49,297 nt of DNA, taken from Lentisphaerota bacterium. Its GTDB lineage: Bacteria; Verrucomicrobiota; Lentisphaeria; Victivallales; UBA1829. Made by a program: the position numbers and the translations under genes. The stretch is taken from the NCBI GenBank assembly GCA_015061565.1, contig SUWI01000011.1, positions 1 through 49,297 on the forward strand. Reading direction: 5' to 3'. A model generated the notes under the pieces. The model saw only the letters and a list, made by a program, of their open reading frames with translations. It did no database searches and had not been told where the DNA came from. This document shows, piece by piece, positions 33,353-43,200 of the stretch. Positions within the stretch are counted from its first letter, which is position 1; every line of letters begins with the position of its first letter.

Positions 33353-34111
33353 ATGGATGGAATCCAGTATGATGGTTTTTATGCCCGTCTGAGCGGGAAC
33401 AGCCCGGTGGTGGCCACTGCGATCCACGCGGGCAGCCGGATCCGGAAGGAACTGCAGCCGTACCTGCTTGCCGATGATTATCTGCGGCGGTCCGAAGAGG
33501 ATTACGGCACTTCGCTGCTGATCGAAAGCTGTCCCGATATCGTGCTGGCGGACGATTCCCGGGCGGAATATGACATCAACCGCGACCGGGAGATAACGCT
33601 GCCGCTGACCGCCGAACGGTTCTGGGGGATCCAGATTTATAAAGAACCGCCGCCGGATGAGATCAATCGCCGGACACTGGCGAAATATGATCATTTTCAC
33701 AATTTCATGGCGGATTACACGCTTGCGATGGCGGAAAAATTCGGCCGCTGTTATGTGTTCGACATCCATTCATTCAATCCTTCGCGCCAAGTGGAAAAAG
33801 GGCTGGATCCGGTGCCGCTGTTCTGTGTGGGAACGCGCAATGTGCTGCCGCATTACCGGGACCGTGCCGACGAACTGATCCGGAAAATCAGTGCCCTCGA
33901 AATTCCGGGACTGGTCAACCATACCCGGGAAAATCAGCCGTTCGGCGGCGGCGTGTTCGGCAGAAGGCTGGTGGAAAACGACTCCCGGGTCTGCGTCTTT
34001 TCCATCGAGGTGGCAAAATTTTATATGGATGAGAAAACCCAGCTGATCGATTTCGGCATTCTGCAGAGCATCGGACGGGGATTGAGCGGAATAATCAAGG
34101 AGTGGAAATAA
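33353..34111 (+). CDS. N-formylglutamate amidohydrolase-family protein
   Basis: A 252-residue zinc-hydrolase-fold protein of the N-formylglutamate amidohydrolase (FGase) family. Characteristic segments are AIHAGS near residue 24, EYDINRDRE, FDIHSFNP and CVFSIEVAKFYMDE, which supply the expected Asp, His and Glu residues. No histidine-degradation genes are nearby, so the substrate is unlikely to be N-formylglutamate from histidine. The next gene, an ATP-grasp ligase, starts one base after its stop; such pairs are known to be conserved and probably make and trim a peptide-like or amide bond. The function is inferred from family and neighbourhood. Confidence 0.85.
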   Translation: MDGIQYDGFYARLSGNSPVVATAIHAGSRIRKELQPYLLADDYLRRSEEDYGTSLLIESCPDIVLADDSRAEYDINRDREITLPLTAERFWGIQIYKEPPPDEINRRTLAKYDHFHNFMADYTLAMAEKFGRCYVFDIHSFNPSRQVEKGLDPVPLFCVGTRNVLPHYRDRADELIRKISALEIPGLVNHTRENQPFGGGVFGRRLVENDSRVCVFSIEVAKFYMDEKTQLIDFGILQSIGRGLSGIIKEWK

Positions 34112-34112
34112 G

Positions 34113-35078
34113 ATGAAACACGTGGTTTTGGTGACGGGTGAAGCCGGCGATGCGCAGGGCTGGGGTAATATGCATGTGACCGAAGCGGTCCGGGATGCCA
34201 TTCTGGCGTCCGGAACCGGCTGCCGGATCGTCTGCGCGGAAAATCCTGAGGAATTGAAAAAAGGTTTGGCGGAAGGTCCCTGCAATCTGGTCTGGAGCTC
34301 GCTTTATTTCTTTTCCGCCCGGGCGGATATCATCGGCGCCGCCGGCGAAGATATCGTCTGGGTGGCCGATCTGCTCGATGAATGGAAGATCCCCTATGTC
34401 GGACCTTCCGCACGGACCATGAAAAACCTGATCGGGAAATTCTCGACCCACGAGATCCTGAGCAAGGCGGGTGTCCGCGTCCCGAAACATGCGCTTTGTC
34501 CGCCGCACCGGGCGGAGGATATCGATTTCTTCCCGGCGTTCGTCAAGCCCAACGGCGAATCGCGGTCCATCGGGATCAGCGATAAGAGCGTGGCGGAGAC
34601 TCCCGAAGCGCTGGCCGCCCAGATCGCGTTTATCCAGAAAGAACTCGGACAGGAAGCCCTGATCGAAGAATATCTGCCGGGCCGCGAGTATACGGTCATG
34701 GTGATCGGCAACGGCAAATATCAGGAGATCCTGCCCGGTCTGGTCAGCGTCGATCCCTCTTTATACGGCAAATATCCGATCCTGCGCAGTGATCTGCGGG
34801 GCGTCGGGGTGACCAAGATCTCCATTCCGAAAGATCATTACGATGAAGCCGTGGAACTGGCCCGGCAGGCCTCGGAGGCTCTGGATTGCCGCGATCACAT
34901 CCGGATCGACATGCGGGAAGGGCGTGACGGAAAACTGCGGATCATGGAGGTCAACGGGATCCCCGGACTGAAGCCGGTCCGCAGCTGGAGCCCGCAGATT
35001 TTCGCTCTGTATCATCCGGACGGCGATCCATATCAGGGTCTGATTTCCACGATCATCCGTGCCGCATTGCAGGACTGA
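34113..35078 (+). CDS. ATP-grasp ligase, D-Ala-D-Ala ligase-like
   Basis: A 321-residue ATP-grasp enzyme. ATP-grasp landmarks are PAFVKPNGESRSIGI (ATP-binding Lys and glycine loop), ALIEEYLPGREYTVMV, and the Mg2+ ligands in RIDMREG and IMEVNGIPGL. It resembles D-alanine-D-alanine ligase in the C-terminal half, but the N-terminal substrate domain is divergent, so the joined acid and amine are unknown. It is linked within one base to the FGase-family gene, which supports a joint pathway. It is unlikely to be the cell's main Ddl because no peptidoglycan genes are near. Confidence 0.86.
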   Translation: MKHVVLVTGEAGDAQGWGNMHVTEAVRDAILASGTGCRIVCAENPEELKKGLAEGPCNLVWSSLYFFSARADIIGAAGEDIVWVADLLDEWKIPYVGPSARTMKNLIGKFSTHEILSKAGVRVPKHALCPPHRAEDIDFFPAFVKPNGESRSIGISDKSVAETPEALAAQIAFIQKELGQEALIEEYLPGREYTVMVIGNGKYQEILPGLVSVDPSLYGKYPILRSDLRGVGVTKISIPKDHYDEAVELARQASEALDCRDHIRIDMREGRDGKLRIMEVNGIPGLKPVRSWSPQIFALYHPDGDPYQGLISTIIRAALQD

Positions 35079-35238
35079 CGGAGGCCTTTTTCCGTTTTTC
35101 CTTTGCTGTTTGACTAAAAAACCAGTATTTTTTTTGGTCCGGAACGCTATTTTTACTTGCATTTTGCCGGAAATGAATTACTTTATAGCGTGAAAATATG
35201 TATAAACAAGTCATAGAATCAAAAATTGGAGCGTATTT

Positions 35239-36768
35239 ATGCTGAGAACGCTGTTGGTTTTAACGGGTATTGCCGGCATTCTGGTATTGACCGGATGCCA
35301 GACGGAAGAAGATTACCGGAATGAACGGGCGGAAAAAGCCATCCGTTATTTCGAATATTCCCAACTCCGGAAAATGGTGCCGGACAAAAAACTGACCCTG
35401 GCTGAATGCATTGCGATCGGGCTGAAGCACAATCTGGATCTGAAAGTCAAGCAGCAGGAAGAAGATATCGCGGCGGAACTGCGGACGGCGGAGCTGCTGG
35501 GAATGCTTCCTGAACTCAATATCAACGACGGATTTTCCGGCCGGACCAATATCCCGGCATCCAGCAGCAAAGCGTATGATTACGACGGCGCTACTTACGG
35601 CGCCAGCCAGAGCCAGGATCAGGTGCTCAATACTTTCAATATCGATCTGGCGCTCAGTGTGATGGATTTCGGACTGGCTTTCTTCAATTCTCAACAGGCG
35701 CATGACCGGGTGCTGCTGCGTAAACAGCGGACCGAACGAATGGCTCAGAATCTTACTTTGGACATCATCAACGCCTACTGCCGCGTGGGGGCCGCCCAAG
35801 CCGCCAGTGACATCACGCGCGAAATGCTGTCTCTCTGCCGCGAACGTAATGAGACCATCAAAAAACTGCGGAAAGCCAATAAAATCACTCCGTTCCGCGC
35901 CTTTGAAGAAATCCGCAGATTCAATATCATGGAACGTCGCCAGGCTGCCTACGAACAGGAATACCAGAATGCCTGCGTCGAGCTTCGCGCCCTGCTTGGT
36001 TTCTATCCCTCCGCCGAGATCAAGGTCGATGATTCCTTCCTGGAAAAGATGCCTTCCGAAGAGGTCCTGCCCTCGCTGGATGTGATGGAGCAAATCGCCC
36101 TGATCCGCCGTCCGGAACTCCAGGAAACGGAAATCCAGCGTCATATCAGCCTGATCGAATGCCGGAAAGCCATCCTCACCATGTTCCCCAATGCCCGGAT
36201 CTTCCTCGACTTCAATAACGTGAACAATTCCTTCCTGTATAACCAGAACTGGTGGGAAATGGGGGTCGTCGCGGCCTTCAACCTGCTGAAACTGCCGCAG
36301 AAAATCGCTCAGACCATGGCGTATTACCGCCAGGCTGATGCGGAAACCATGCGCACTTATGCTCAGTCCATCGCGGTGATTTCCCAGGTCCGTATTTCCC
36401 ATGCCAATATCCTGGCCAATAAGGATATTTATTCCCGGGCTGAAAAATCTTTCCGGAATTATGATAAAACCCTGAAAGCCGCCAGGAAAAACCAGAAGGT
36501 GGCGGTCAGTGATCTTTCACAGTTGGAGATCGATCACATGGTTCTGACTACCGCCGAGTCCAAAATCGAACGGACCCTGGCTCTGGCTGACTACTATATC
36601 TCTTTCTACCGCCTGATGAACTCCATGGGACTCCGCGACTATAAAATGGATAAATTCAGTTCTCTTCCCGCCGATCTGGCTGCCGCTCAGCGGGAGGCCG
36701 GCCTGATCCTCAAGGAAGCGCCCGCTGAGAAATCCAAAGACGCTCCCAAAGCGAAAGCCGGGAAGTAA
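35239..36768 (+). CDS. TolC-family outer membrane lipoprotein
   Basis: A 509-residue outer membrane efflux-type protein. The N-terminal signal ends in a lipobox LTGC (Cys19), so it is lipid-anchored, as in NodT/OprM-type TolC proteins. The family pattern LTLAECIAIGLKHNLDLKVKQQ begins the helical repeat, and paired long helices follow (about 60-460). A Lys/Ala-rich tail ends the protein. No inner-membrane transporter or adaptor gene is adjacent, so the partners lie elsewhere. A GGAG site precedes the ATG and a hairpin terminator follows. Confidence 0.87.
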   Translation: MLRTLLVLTGIAGILVLTGCQTEEDYRNERAEKAIRYFEYSQLRKMVPDKKLTLAECIAIGLKHNLDLKVKQQEEDIAAELRTAELLGMLPELNINDGFSGRTNIPASSSKAYDYDGATYGASQSQDQVLNTFNIDLALSVMDFGLAFFNSQQAHDRVLLRKQRTERMAQNLTLDIINAYCRVGAAQAASDITREMLSLCRERNETIKKLRKANKITPFRAFEEIRRFNIMERRQAAYEQEYQNACVELRALLGFYPSAEIKVDDSFLEKMPSEEVLPSLDVMEQIALIRRPELQETEIQRHISLIECRKAILTMFPNARIFLDFNNVNNSFLYNQNWWEMGVVAAFNLLKLPQKIAQTMAYYRQADAETMRTYAQSIAVISQVRISHANILANKDIYSRAEKSFRNYDKTLKAARKNQKVAVSDLSQLEIDHMVLTTAESKIERTLALADYYISFYRLMNSMGLRDYKMDKFSSLPADLAAAQREAGLILKEAPAEKSKDAPKAKAGK

Positions 36769-36792
36769 TCTCTTTCCGAAATCCCGATCCAG

Positions 36793-36825
36793 CCGCCGTT
36801 CCGTTGATGGTCCGGCGGTTTTTTT
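36793..36825 (+). terminator. Terminator after the TolC-like gene
   Basis: CCGCCG (36793-36798) pairs with CGGCGG (36813-36818) and is followed by seven or more T's. Confidence 0.75.
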
Positions 36826-36951
36826 ATGAGATCCCTGCGGACCCGGTTATCGGCCGCCGGCGGTTTTACCGCAAGTTTTTGCACCCCGGCATTTGAAAAA
36901 AAAGAAAACCGGCGTATGTTACAGGATGAAGGTAAAATGGAGAATCATATT

Positions 36952-37815
36952 ATGGAAAAAATAGCAGTCATCGGACTTGGGATGCTGGGCTGCAGTCTCT
37001 GTGCTTCCCTCGAGGGAACTTGTATACGGCTGGGCTGGAGCAGACGGCCCGAAGTCAGCAAATGGGCCAGGGAGACCGGTCTGATCGAAGAGGATTGTCC
37101 CAGTGTGGAAGATGCCTTGACGGAAGCGGATCTGGCGGTCCTCTGTCTGCCGGTCCCTGTGATCATGGAATTTTTCAGCCGTTATGCGGAACTGATGAAG
37201 AAGACCCTGGTGACCGATATCGGCAGTGTCAAGGGCTGCATTGAAAAAGCCGCCGTGGAAAACGCCGTCCGCTTTGTCGGAAGTCATCCCATGGCAGGAA
37301 CTGAGAAATCCGGACCGGAAGCGCTGGTCCGGGGGATTTATGCCGGAGCGACGGTGTTCATCGTTCCGCCGCAGGGCGTTTCCGAAGCCGATATTTTGCA
37401 GGTCGAATCGCTCTGGCATAAGGTCGGAAGCAAAACCCGCAGACTGAATGCGAAAGAGCATGACTGGCTGGTGGCCAATACCAGCCATGTCCCGCACGTG
37501 GTCTCCTGCGCCCTGGCTTTGAGTGTGCTGGATGTGCCCGAGTCCGACCGCGACCAGCGGTTTGCCGGCTGTGCTTCCGGATTCCGCGATACGGTCCGTG
37601 TGGCTGCTTCGTCTCCTAAAATGTGGAAAGAGATCCTGTCCCATAATCAGGCTGCCGTGCTCGAGGCCATGGATTTTTACGAGCAGCGCTGTTCGGAACT
37701 GAAAAAACTGATCGCCGCAGGTGATTTCGATGGCTTTGAACGCGAATTCGCCAAAGGGAAAGAGTTGATCGAACTGTGGCGCAGCACCTTGGTTAAGACT
37801 GAAAAAAAACCGTAA
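36952..37815 (+). CDS. tyrA: Prephenate dehydrogenase
   Basis: Converts prephenate to 4-hydroxyphenylpyruvate on the way to tyrosine. The 287-residue protein has the NAD-binding motif IAVIGLGMLGCSL at the N-terminus, the DIGSVKG and SHPMAGTEKSG segments typical of TyrA, and the active-site TSHVPH. The length suits a monofunctional enzyme without an added ACT domain. ATG 36952, preceded by GGAG, gives a normal N-terminus; an in-frame ATG at 36937 is also possible. An arogenate preference cannot be excluded. Confidence 0.92.
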   Translation: MEKIAVIGLGMLGCSLCASLEGTCIRLGWSRRPEVSKWARETGLIEEDCPSVEDALTEADLAVLCLPVPVIMEFFSRYAELMKKTLVTDIGSVKGCIEKAAVENAVRFVGSHPMAGTEKSGPEALVRGIYAGATVFIVPPQGVSEADILQVESLWHKVGSKTRRLNAKEHDWLVANTSHVPHVVSCALALSVLDVPESDRDQRFAGCASGFRDTVRVAASSPKMWKEILSHNQAAVLEAMDFYEQRCSELKKLIAAGDFDGFEREFAKGKELIELWRSTLVKTEKKP

Positions 37816-37842
37816 ATTCTTTCGTTTCTCCATGGCGTGAGA

Positions 37843-37871
37843 TTGAAAATTTATTTCCGCTATGCTATATT
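37843..37871 (+). promoter_or_regulatory. Promoter of the hybrid sensor kinase gene
   Basis: TTGAAA (37843-37848), 17 bases and TATATT (37866-37871) lie 51 bases before the kinase start. Confidence 0.7.
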
Positions 37872-37921
37872 ATTGTTTGTAAGTTTTATTGATGGAATTT
37901 TATTGACTGAAAGGTGGGACC

Positions 37922-40156
37922 ATGAAACTGAATTTTGGCATGAAAAAGAATTCTTCCGACATGCTCGTGCTTTATATTACGGTAGGAATCGTTTTCGTCC
38001 TGATCACGGTTATGAATATTTATGCGTATTCCAAGATCCGCGCGATGAGTTCCGATTACACCTCATTCGGGGAAATCAGCAAAGAATTGCGTCATGATTT
38101 GGTTTCCGCCGAAAACAATCTGGCCGAAATCGTGCTCAAAGGAAAAAGTCTGGATCTGAAAAAGCATGTATATTCCCATTTGGAAAAAGCACATGCCAAA
38201 GCAAAGGAACTCGGGAAAATTTCCAACCTGAAACTGGATAAGAATATCAGCCAGTTCGAGACTTTGGCTCCCGAGGCTTATTCGCAGAATAACCCCGCCG
38301 TGAAAAAGCAGAAGATGGAACAGTGTTCCCGTCTCGTTAAAAATGCGGTTGACCGTTTGAATGCGTCCGATGAAGAACGCACCGCCCTGATCCAGAACGA
38401 AACTCATTTCATCGGGTATATTTATATCGTTCTGATCATCGGGAATATCCTGGCTTTCGCCGGCATCTTTTTTGTGATTTTTGTCAATGAACGGAACATC
38501 AGGAACAAAGAAACTAAGTTGAATTCCGTCAATGCCAATTTTCATGCCGTCATGCAGGGGCTGGATTCCGTCCTGATCACTTTTGACAGTTCCGGGATCA
38601 TCCAATCCTGGAACGGTAATGCCGAACGGTATTTCGAATTGAAGAACGATGAGGCGGTCGGCAAAAATATTTATGAGCTGGTTCCCTCCTTCAAAGCCCT
38701 CAAGGCCTTTTTCGACAAAGTGATTTATTCCCAGCAGCGTCATTATAATTTCCACGAACGCATGCATGTCAACAAAGGTATTCTCCGGATCGTCGATATG
38801 CTCTGCGTCCCCTTGATTTCCTCGGGAAAAGGTAAAAAGGCACAGAAGGCCCTGCTGGTGAAAATCGATGACGTGACCACCTTCGCAACGGAGGAGGCCC
38901 ACCAGGTCCGCGTCCGCGGCGCCCAGCTGATCGGTTCCGGCATGGATCTGGTGATGCGCGAATCAGCGGCCCTGCAGCAGCAGGCCGAAGGCATCATCAA
39001 TGCGGTCAACGAGATTTCCGAAGCACGCGGCGTGGCCGCTGAGATCACTCCTTATACATCTTATCTGAGCAGCACCCTCTCGGAATGGACGGCGCTGCCT
39101 CAGAAATATGTCACCACCCTGGCCGAACGCAAATTCAACAATGTCCAGATCGACCTCAATGAACTGATCATGTATACCCTGAGGATCTGTCTGAAGACTT
39201 TCGATCCGAGCATCAATGTGGAAGTGTCCCAGAATGAATCCAAATCCTGGATCATGGCCGACCCGGCCGCCTTGTCACGCGCCATGTTCTGTCTTCTGAA
39301 CAATGCCGCCGAAGCACTGACCGAGATGAAACCCGAAGGCGAGGAACCCGGCGGCATCATTTCCGTTTCCGTGGAAAAGATTTCCGGTGAAACCCTGGTC
39401 TCCGACCGCATCATGCGTTTCCGTCATGCGGTCAAGGAACCCCCATACTGGGTGGTCATGATCTCCGATAACGGCGTCGGCATTCCGCCTGAGATCCAGC
39501 CCAGCATGTACGACCTCTTCTTCACCACCAAGGATCCCGAAAAACACAAGGGCCTGGGCCTGAGCGTGGTCGCCAACATCATCAACGGCCAGGGCGGTTA
39601 TTTCGATGTCAATTCCAGACCCGGCAACGGCACCGTGTTCAAGATTTATCTGCCCGAAATGCCCGGCGTCTCCGCGGAAGCCGAGTCCGAACAGACCTCC
39701 AATCTCACCGGCGACGATTCCAACATCGTTTACGGTCAGGGAAATATCCTGTTCGTCAGCGATGACATCTTCCTGAGCGAGATCACCACCCGCCTGATGG
39801 AAAAATTCGGCTACAGCGTGATCTACTGCGACAATTGTTACAAGGCGCTGAATATGTATGCCGACTCGCTCAATACCGGCGATCCGGTCATTCATTGCGT
39901 GATCAGCAATCTGACCAGCGGCTCCATCCGCGATGCCCAACTGGTCAGCAGTCTCAAGCAGATGAATCCGGCCTGCAATATCGCTGTCCTGGTCGATTCC
40001 GAAGCGGATGAGACCATCGCGCCTCTCCGTGAACTCGGCGTGAATGACTTCATCAAGAAGCCTTATTCCATGCCGGATTTCTCCCGGATCCTGGCCCAAT
40101 ACGCCGTGTCCGAACCGGCGGCGGATCAAGCGGACGCTCCGGAACAGCAGGCCTGA
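37922..40156 (+). CDS. Membrane sensor histidine kinase-like protein with degenerate receiver
   Basis: A 744-residue inner-membrane protein. Two membrane segments (about 14-36 and 163-187) flank a helical periplasmic sensor; a PAS domain follows (VMQGLDSVLITFDSSG, about 210-310), then a dimerisation region, an ATPase domain with NNAAEAL (N box), ISDNGVGIP (G1) and KHKGLGLSVV (G2), and a receiver-like domain (about 600-725). The ATPase looks functional. The dimerisation region has no clear H-E/D-x-x-N-P phosphoacceptor motif (nearest His327, EEAHQVR), and the receiver's phosphorylated Asp position reads Asn663 (CVISNLTSG), with SDD for the acidic pocket but the Lys in FIKKPY kept. A signalling adaptor or allosteric kinase rather than a normal hybrid kinase is possible. 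Confidence 0.85.
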   Translation: MKLNFGMKKNSSDMLVLYITVGIVFVLITVMNIYAYSKIRAMSSDYTSFGEISKELRHDLVSAENNLAEIVLKGKSLDLKKHVYSHLEKAHAKAKELGKISNLKLDKNISQFETLAPEAYSQNNPAVKKQKMEQCSRLVKNAVDRLNASDEERTALIQNETHFIGYIYIVLIIGNILAFAGIFFVIFVNERNIRNKETKLNSVNANFHAVMQGLDSVLITFDSSGIIQSWNGNAERYFELKNDEAVGKNIYELVPSFKALKAFFDKVIYSQQRHYNFHERMHVNKGILRIVDMLCVPLISSGKGKKAQKALLVKIDDVTTFATEEAHQVRVRGAQLIGSGMDLVMRESAALQQQAEGIINAVNEISEARGVAAEITPYTSYLSSTLSEWTALPQKYVTTLAERKFNNVQIDLNELIMYTLRICLKTFDPSINVEVSQNESKSWIMADPAALSRAMFCLLNNAAEALTEMKPEGEEPGGIISVSVEKISGETLVSDRIMRFRHAVKEPPYWVVMISDNGVGIPPEIQPSMYDLFFTTKDPEKHKGLGLSVVANIINGQGGYFDVNSRPGNGTVFKIYLPEMPGVSAEAESEQTSNLTGDDSNIVYGQGNILFVSDDIFLSEITTRLMEKFGYSVIYCDNCYKALNMYADSLNTGDPVIHCVISNLTSGSIRDAQLVSSLKQMNPACNIAVLVDSEADETIAPLRELGVNDFIKKPYSMPDFSRILAQYAVSEPAADQADAPEQQA

Positions 40157-40203
40157 GTTTTTCCTGCCCGCTGTGAGGATTCCGCAGGAGCCCGGCATCG
40201 ATC

Positions 40204-43200
40204 ATGAACAGCTTGGATACCACGGACTCTTCCCTGTGCCGGAAAGCGGAACAGCTTTTCCGGCAGCTGCTTTTGCGTGACCGGGCCCGGGTCGCCGCCC
40301 GTCTGAAAACGGCCGGCACCCTGGCACGCCCCGAACAGGAAAAGCTCTGCGCTTATCTGGAAAATCTCTCCGCCCATGCACTGACCCGGTTTGCCGAACG
40401 TCTGAAAACCGATACCGATCCCGAGCTCCCCATTGCGGCAAAACGTGACGAGATCTCCCAGGCGCTGAAAGATCACCCCGTGGTGATCGTCTGCGGCGCC
40501 ACCGGCTCCGGCAAGACCACCCAACTGCCCAAGATCGCCCTGGCTGCCGGATTCGGCCGTTACGGCCGCATCGGCTGCACCCAGCCGCGCCGGATCGCCG
40601 CCTCTTCACTTGCCCGCCGTCTCGCCGTCGAAACCGGATGCGAATGCGGCGCCGAGGTCGGATATAAAGTCCGTTTCGATGACCGTACCGCACGCAATAC
40701 CGTGGTCAAATTCATGACCGACGGCATCCTCCTGGCGGAGACCCGCAATGATCCCCGCCTCCTCGAATATGAATGTCTGATCCTCGATGAAGTCCACGAA
40801 CGCACGCTCAATATCGATTTCCTGCTCGGGTATGTGAAGAAACTTCTGCAGAAACGCCGGAATCTCCGCGTCGTCATTTCCTCTGCTACGCTGGAATCGG
40901 AACGTATTTCGGAATTCTTCGACGGCGCGCCCGTGATCCAGGTCGAGGGACGCACTTATCCGATCGAAGACTGCTACCTGCCGCCGGAAGAAGAGGAGGA
41001 GCTGCCCGAAAGCATCGCCCGCGCGGTGGATTTCCTGAGCTCGCTCGACCGCGGGGGCGACATCCTGGTTTTCCTGCCCGGCGAACGCGAGATCCGCGAC
41101 TGTTTCGAGATGCTCGAAGGCCGTTCCCTGCCGCATACCCGGCTGCTTCCGCTGTTCGGACGTCTTTCCGCCGGCGATCAGCAGAAAGTGTTCCATCCCG
41201 ATTCCATGCGCCGCATTATCCTCGCCACCAACGTCGCGGAGACTTCCATCACCATTCCCGGCATCCGCTTCGTGATCGATTCCGGCCTGGTCCGCCTCAG
41301 CCGCTACAATCCCCGTTCCCGCATTCAGGAACTGCAGATCGAGACCGTTTCACAGGCCAGTGCGCGGCAGCGCCGCGGCCGCTGCGGACGCGTCCGGGAC
41401 GGTGTCTGCGTTCACCTTTATTCCGAGGAACAGTACCATGATTTTGCCGAATACACGCCGCCGGAGATCCAGCGTTCCTCGCTCGCCGGCGTCCTGCTGC
41501 AGATGGAATCGCTCCGCCTGGGCGCCATCGAGGATTTCCCGCTGATCGATCCGCCGTCCCCGGCTCTTGTCCGCGAAGGACGCCAGATGCTCGAAGATCT
41601 GCTCGCGCTGGATGCGTCCGACCGCCTTACCCGCGACGGCTGGAAGATGGCGGAAATGCCTCTGGATCCGCATCTGGCCAAGATGCTGATGAGCGCTGTC
41701 CGCTATAAGATCCTGCCGGAAATGCTGGTGATCGCCGCCTGGCTGAGCATTCCCGATCCCCGCGAACGGCCCATGGAAGCCGCTGCCGCCGCCGATCAGG
41801 CACACCGCCGGTTCTCCTGTCCCGAATCCGATTTCATCAGCATCCTCGTCCTGCATCAGGCGCTGGAGGAACTGCTGGCCAAACGCAGTTCCAATCAGGC
41901 TTTGCGTCTTTTCGCCAAAAAGAATTATTACAACTACCGCCGCCTCCGCGAATGGCGTAATCTGATCGACGACCTCAAGGAGATCTGTCACGACAATCAA
42001 TGGAACTGCGAGGGGAAGATCAGCCTGGAACATCTTTCCACCGACATCGTCCACAAAGCCTTGATGAGCGCCCTGCCGCGTCAGCTGGGCTGTTTCGATC
42101 CCGAGACCAATCTGTTTTCCGATATGAAGGGGAAAAAGTTCACCATTTTCCCCGGCTCCGCACTCGCCAAACTCAAGAAAACGCCGCCTTGGGTCATGTT
42201 CTTCATACTGGTGGAAACCAGCCGCGTCTTCGCCCGGACCAATGCCGTGGTGGAACCCCGCTGGCTCGAAGAGACCGCGCCCCATATCTGTTCCAGATCG
42301 TATGACCTGATCCACTGGGATGCCGACAGCGGCTTCGTTTATGCCCGCGAACGGGTCATGGCCGGTCAGCTGCTGATCCATCCCGGACGCCGCTGCCATT
42401 ACGCCAAAGTCCGCCCCGATGAGGCCCGCCATGTCTTTATCCGCGAAGGTCTCGCTTCCGGACTGGCGCGTCTGCCCGGTTCCTGGCTGGATGCCTTCAA
42501 TTCCCTGCTGCAGGACCTGCGGCAGCTGGAAGTCAAGATGCGCCGGCCCGATGACCTGCTGAACCTTCAGGCGGTGATCGACCATTTCGAGCAGGTCCTC
42601 CCGCAGGAGGTCCATTCGGTCCGCGCCCTCAAAGACGACTGGCAGAAGAATCATCGCGATTATTCGCCGGACCCGGATGATATTGTCCTGATCCCGTTCG
42701 ATGAACTGCATGAGGACGATTATCCCGATTTCCTGACGGCTTCCGGCATGCGTTTTCCGCTCCGTTATGTTTTCGATCCCGGCGAGGAAAACGACGGCAT
42801 CACCCTGCGGATCAAGCAGGAAATGCTCAACCTGCTGGACCCGTGCCTGATGGAGTATCTCGTGCCCGGATATCTGGCGGAAAAAGTCGGTTTCCTGCTC
42901 CGTTCCATGAATAAATCCCTGCGGAAACAGTTCATGCCGCTCGATGAGGTGACTGATGCTTTCATGGAGCAGTTCCGTGCGGGAGAGATCTTCACCGGGC
43001 AGGACCTTGCGGATTCCCTCTGCGGATTCCTGCGGGATTTCCGCGGCGATGCCCCCGATCCGGACCTGTTCCGTGAAATGGAGCTGCCGGAATATCTCAT
43101 CATGAAACTGGCCGTGGAAGATTCCTCCGGACATGTCCGGATCTATCGCGAATTTCCGGGCGGCGAAGTCAGCCATTCCAAGCTCAGTCATGCTCTGCCG

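Noticed and set aside
35079..35100. Terminator after the ATP-grasp gene
   Set aside because: A short stem of about 5 bp is followed by T's, but it is too weak to annotate confidently.
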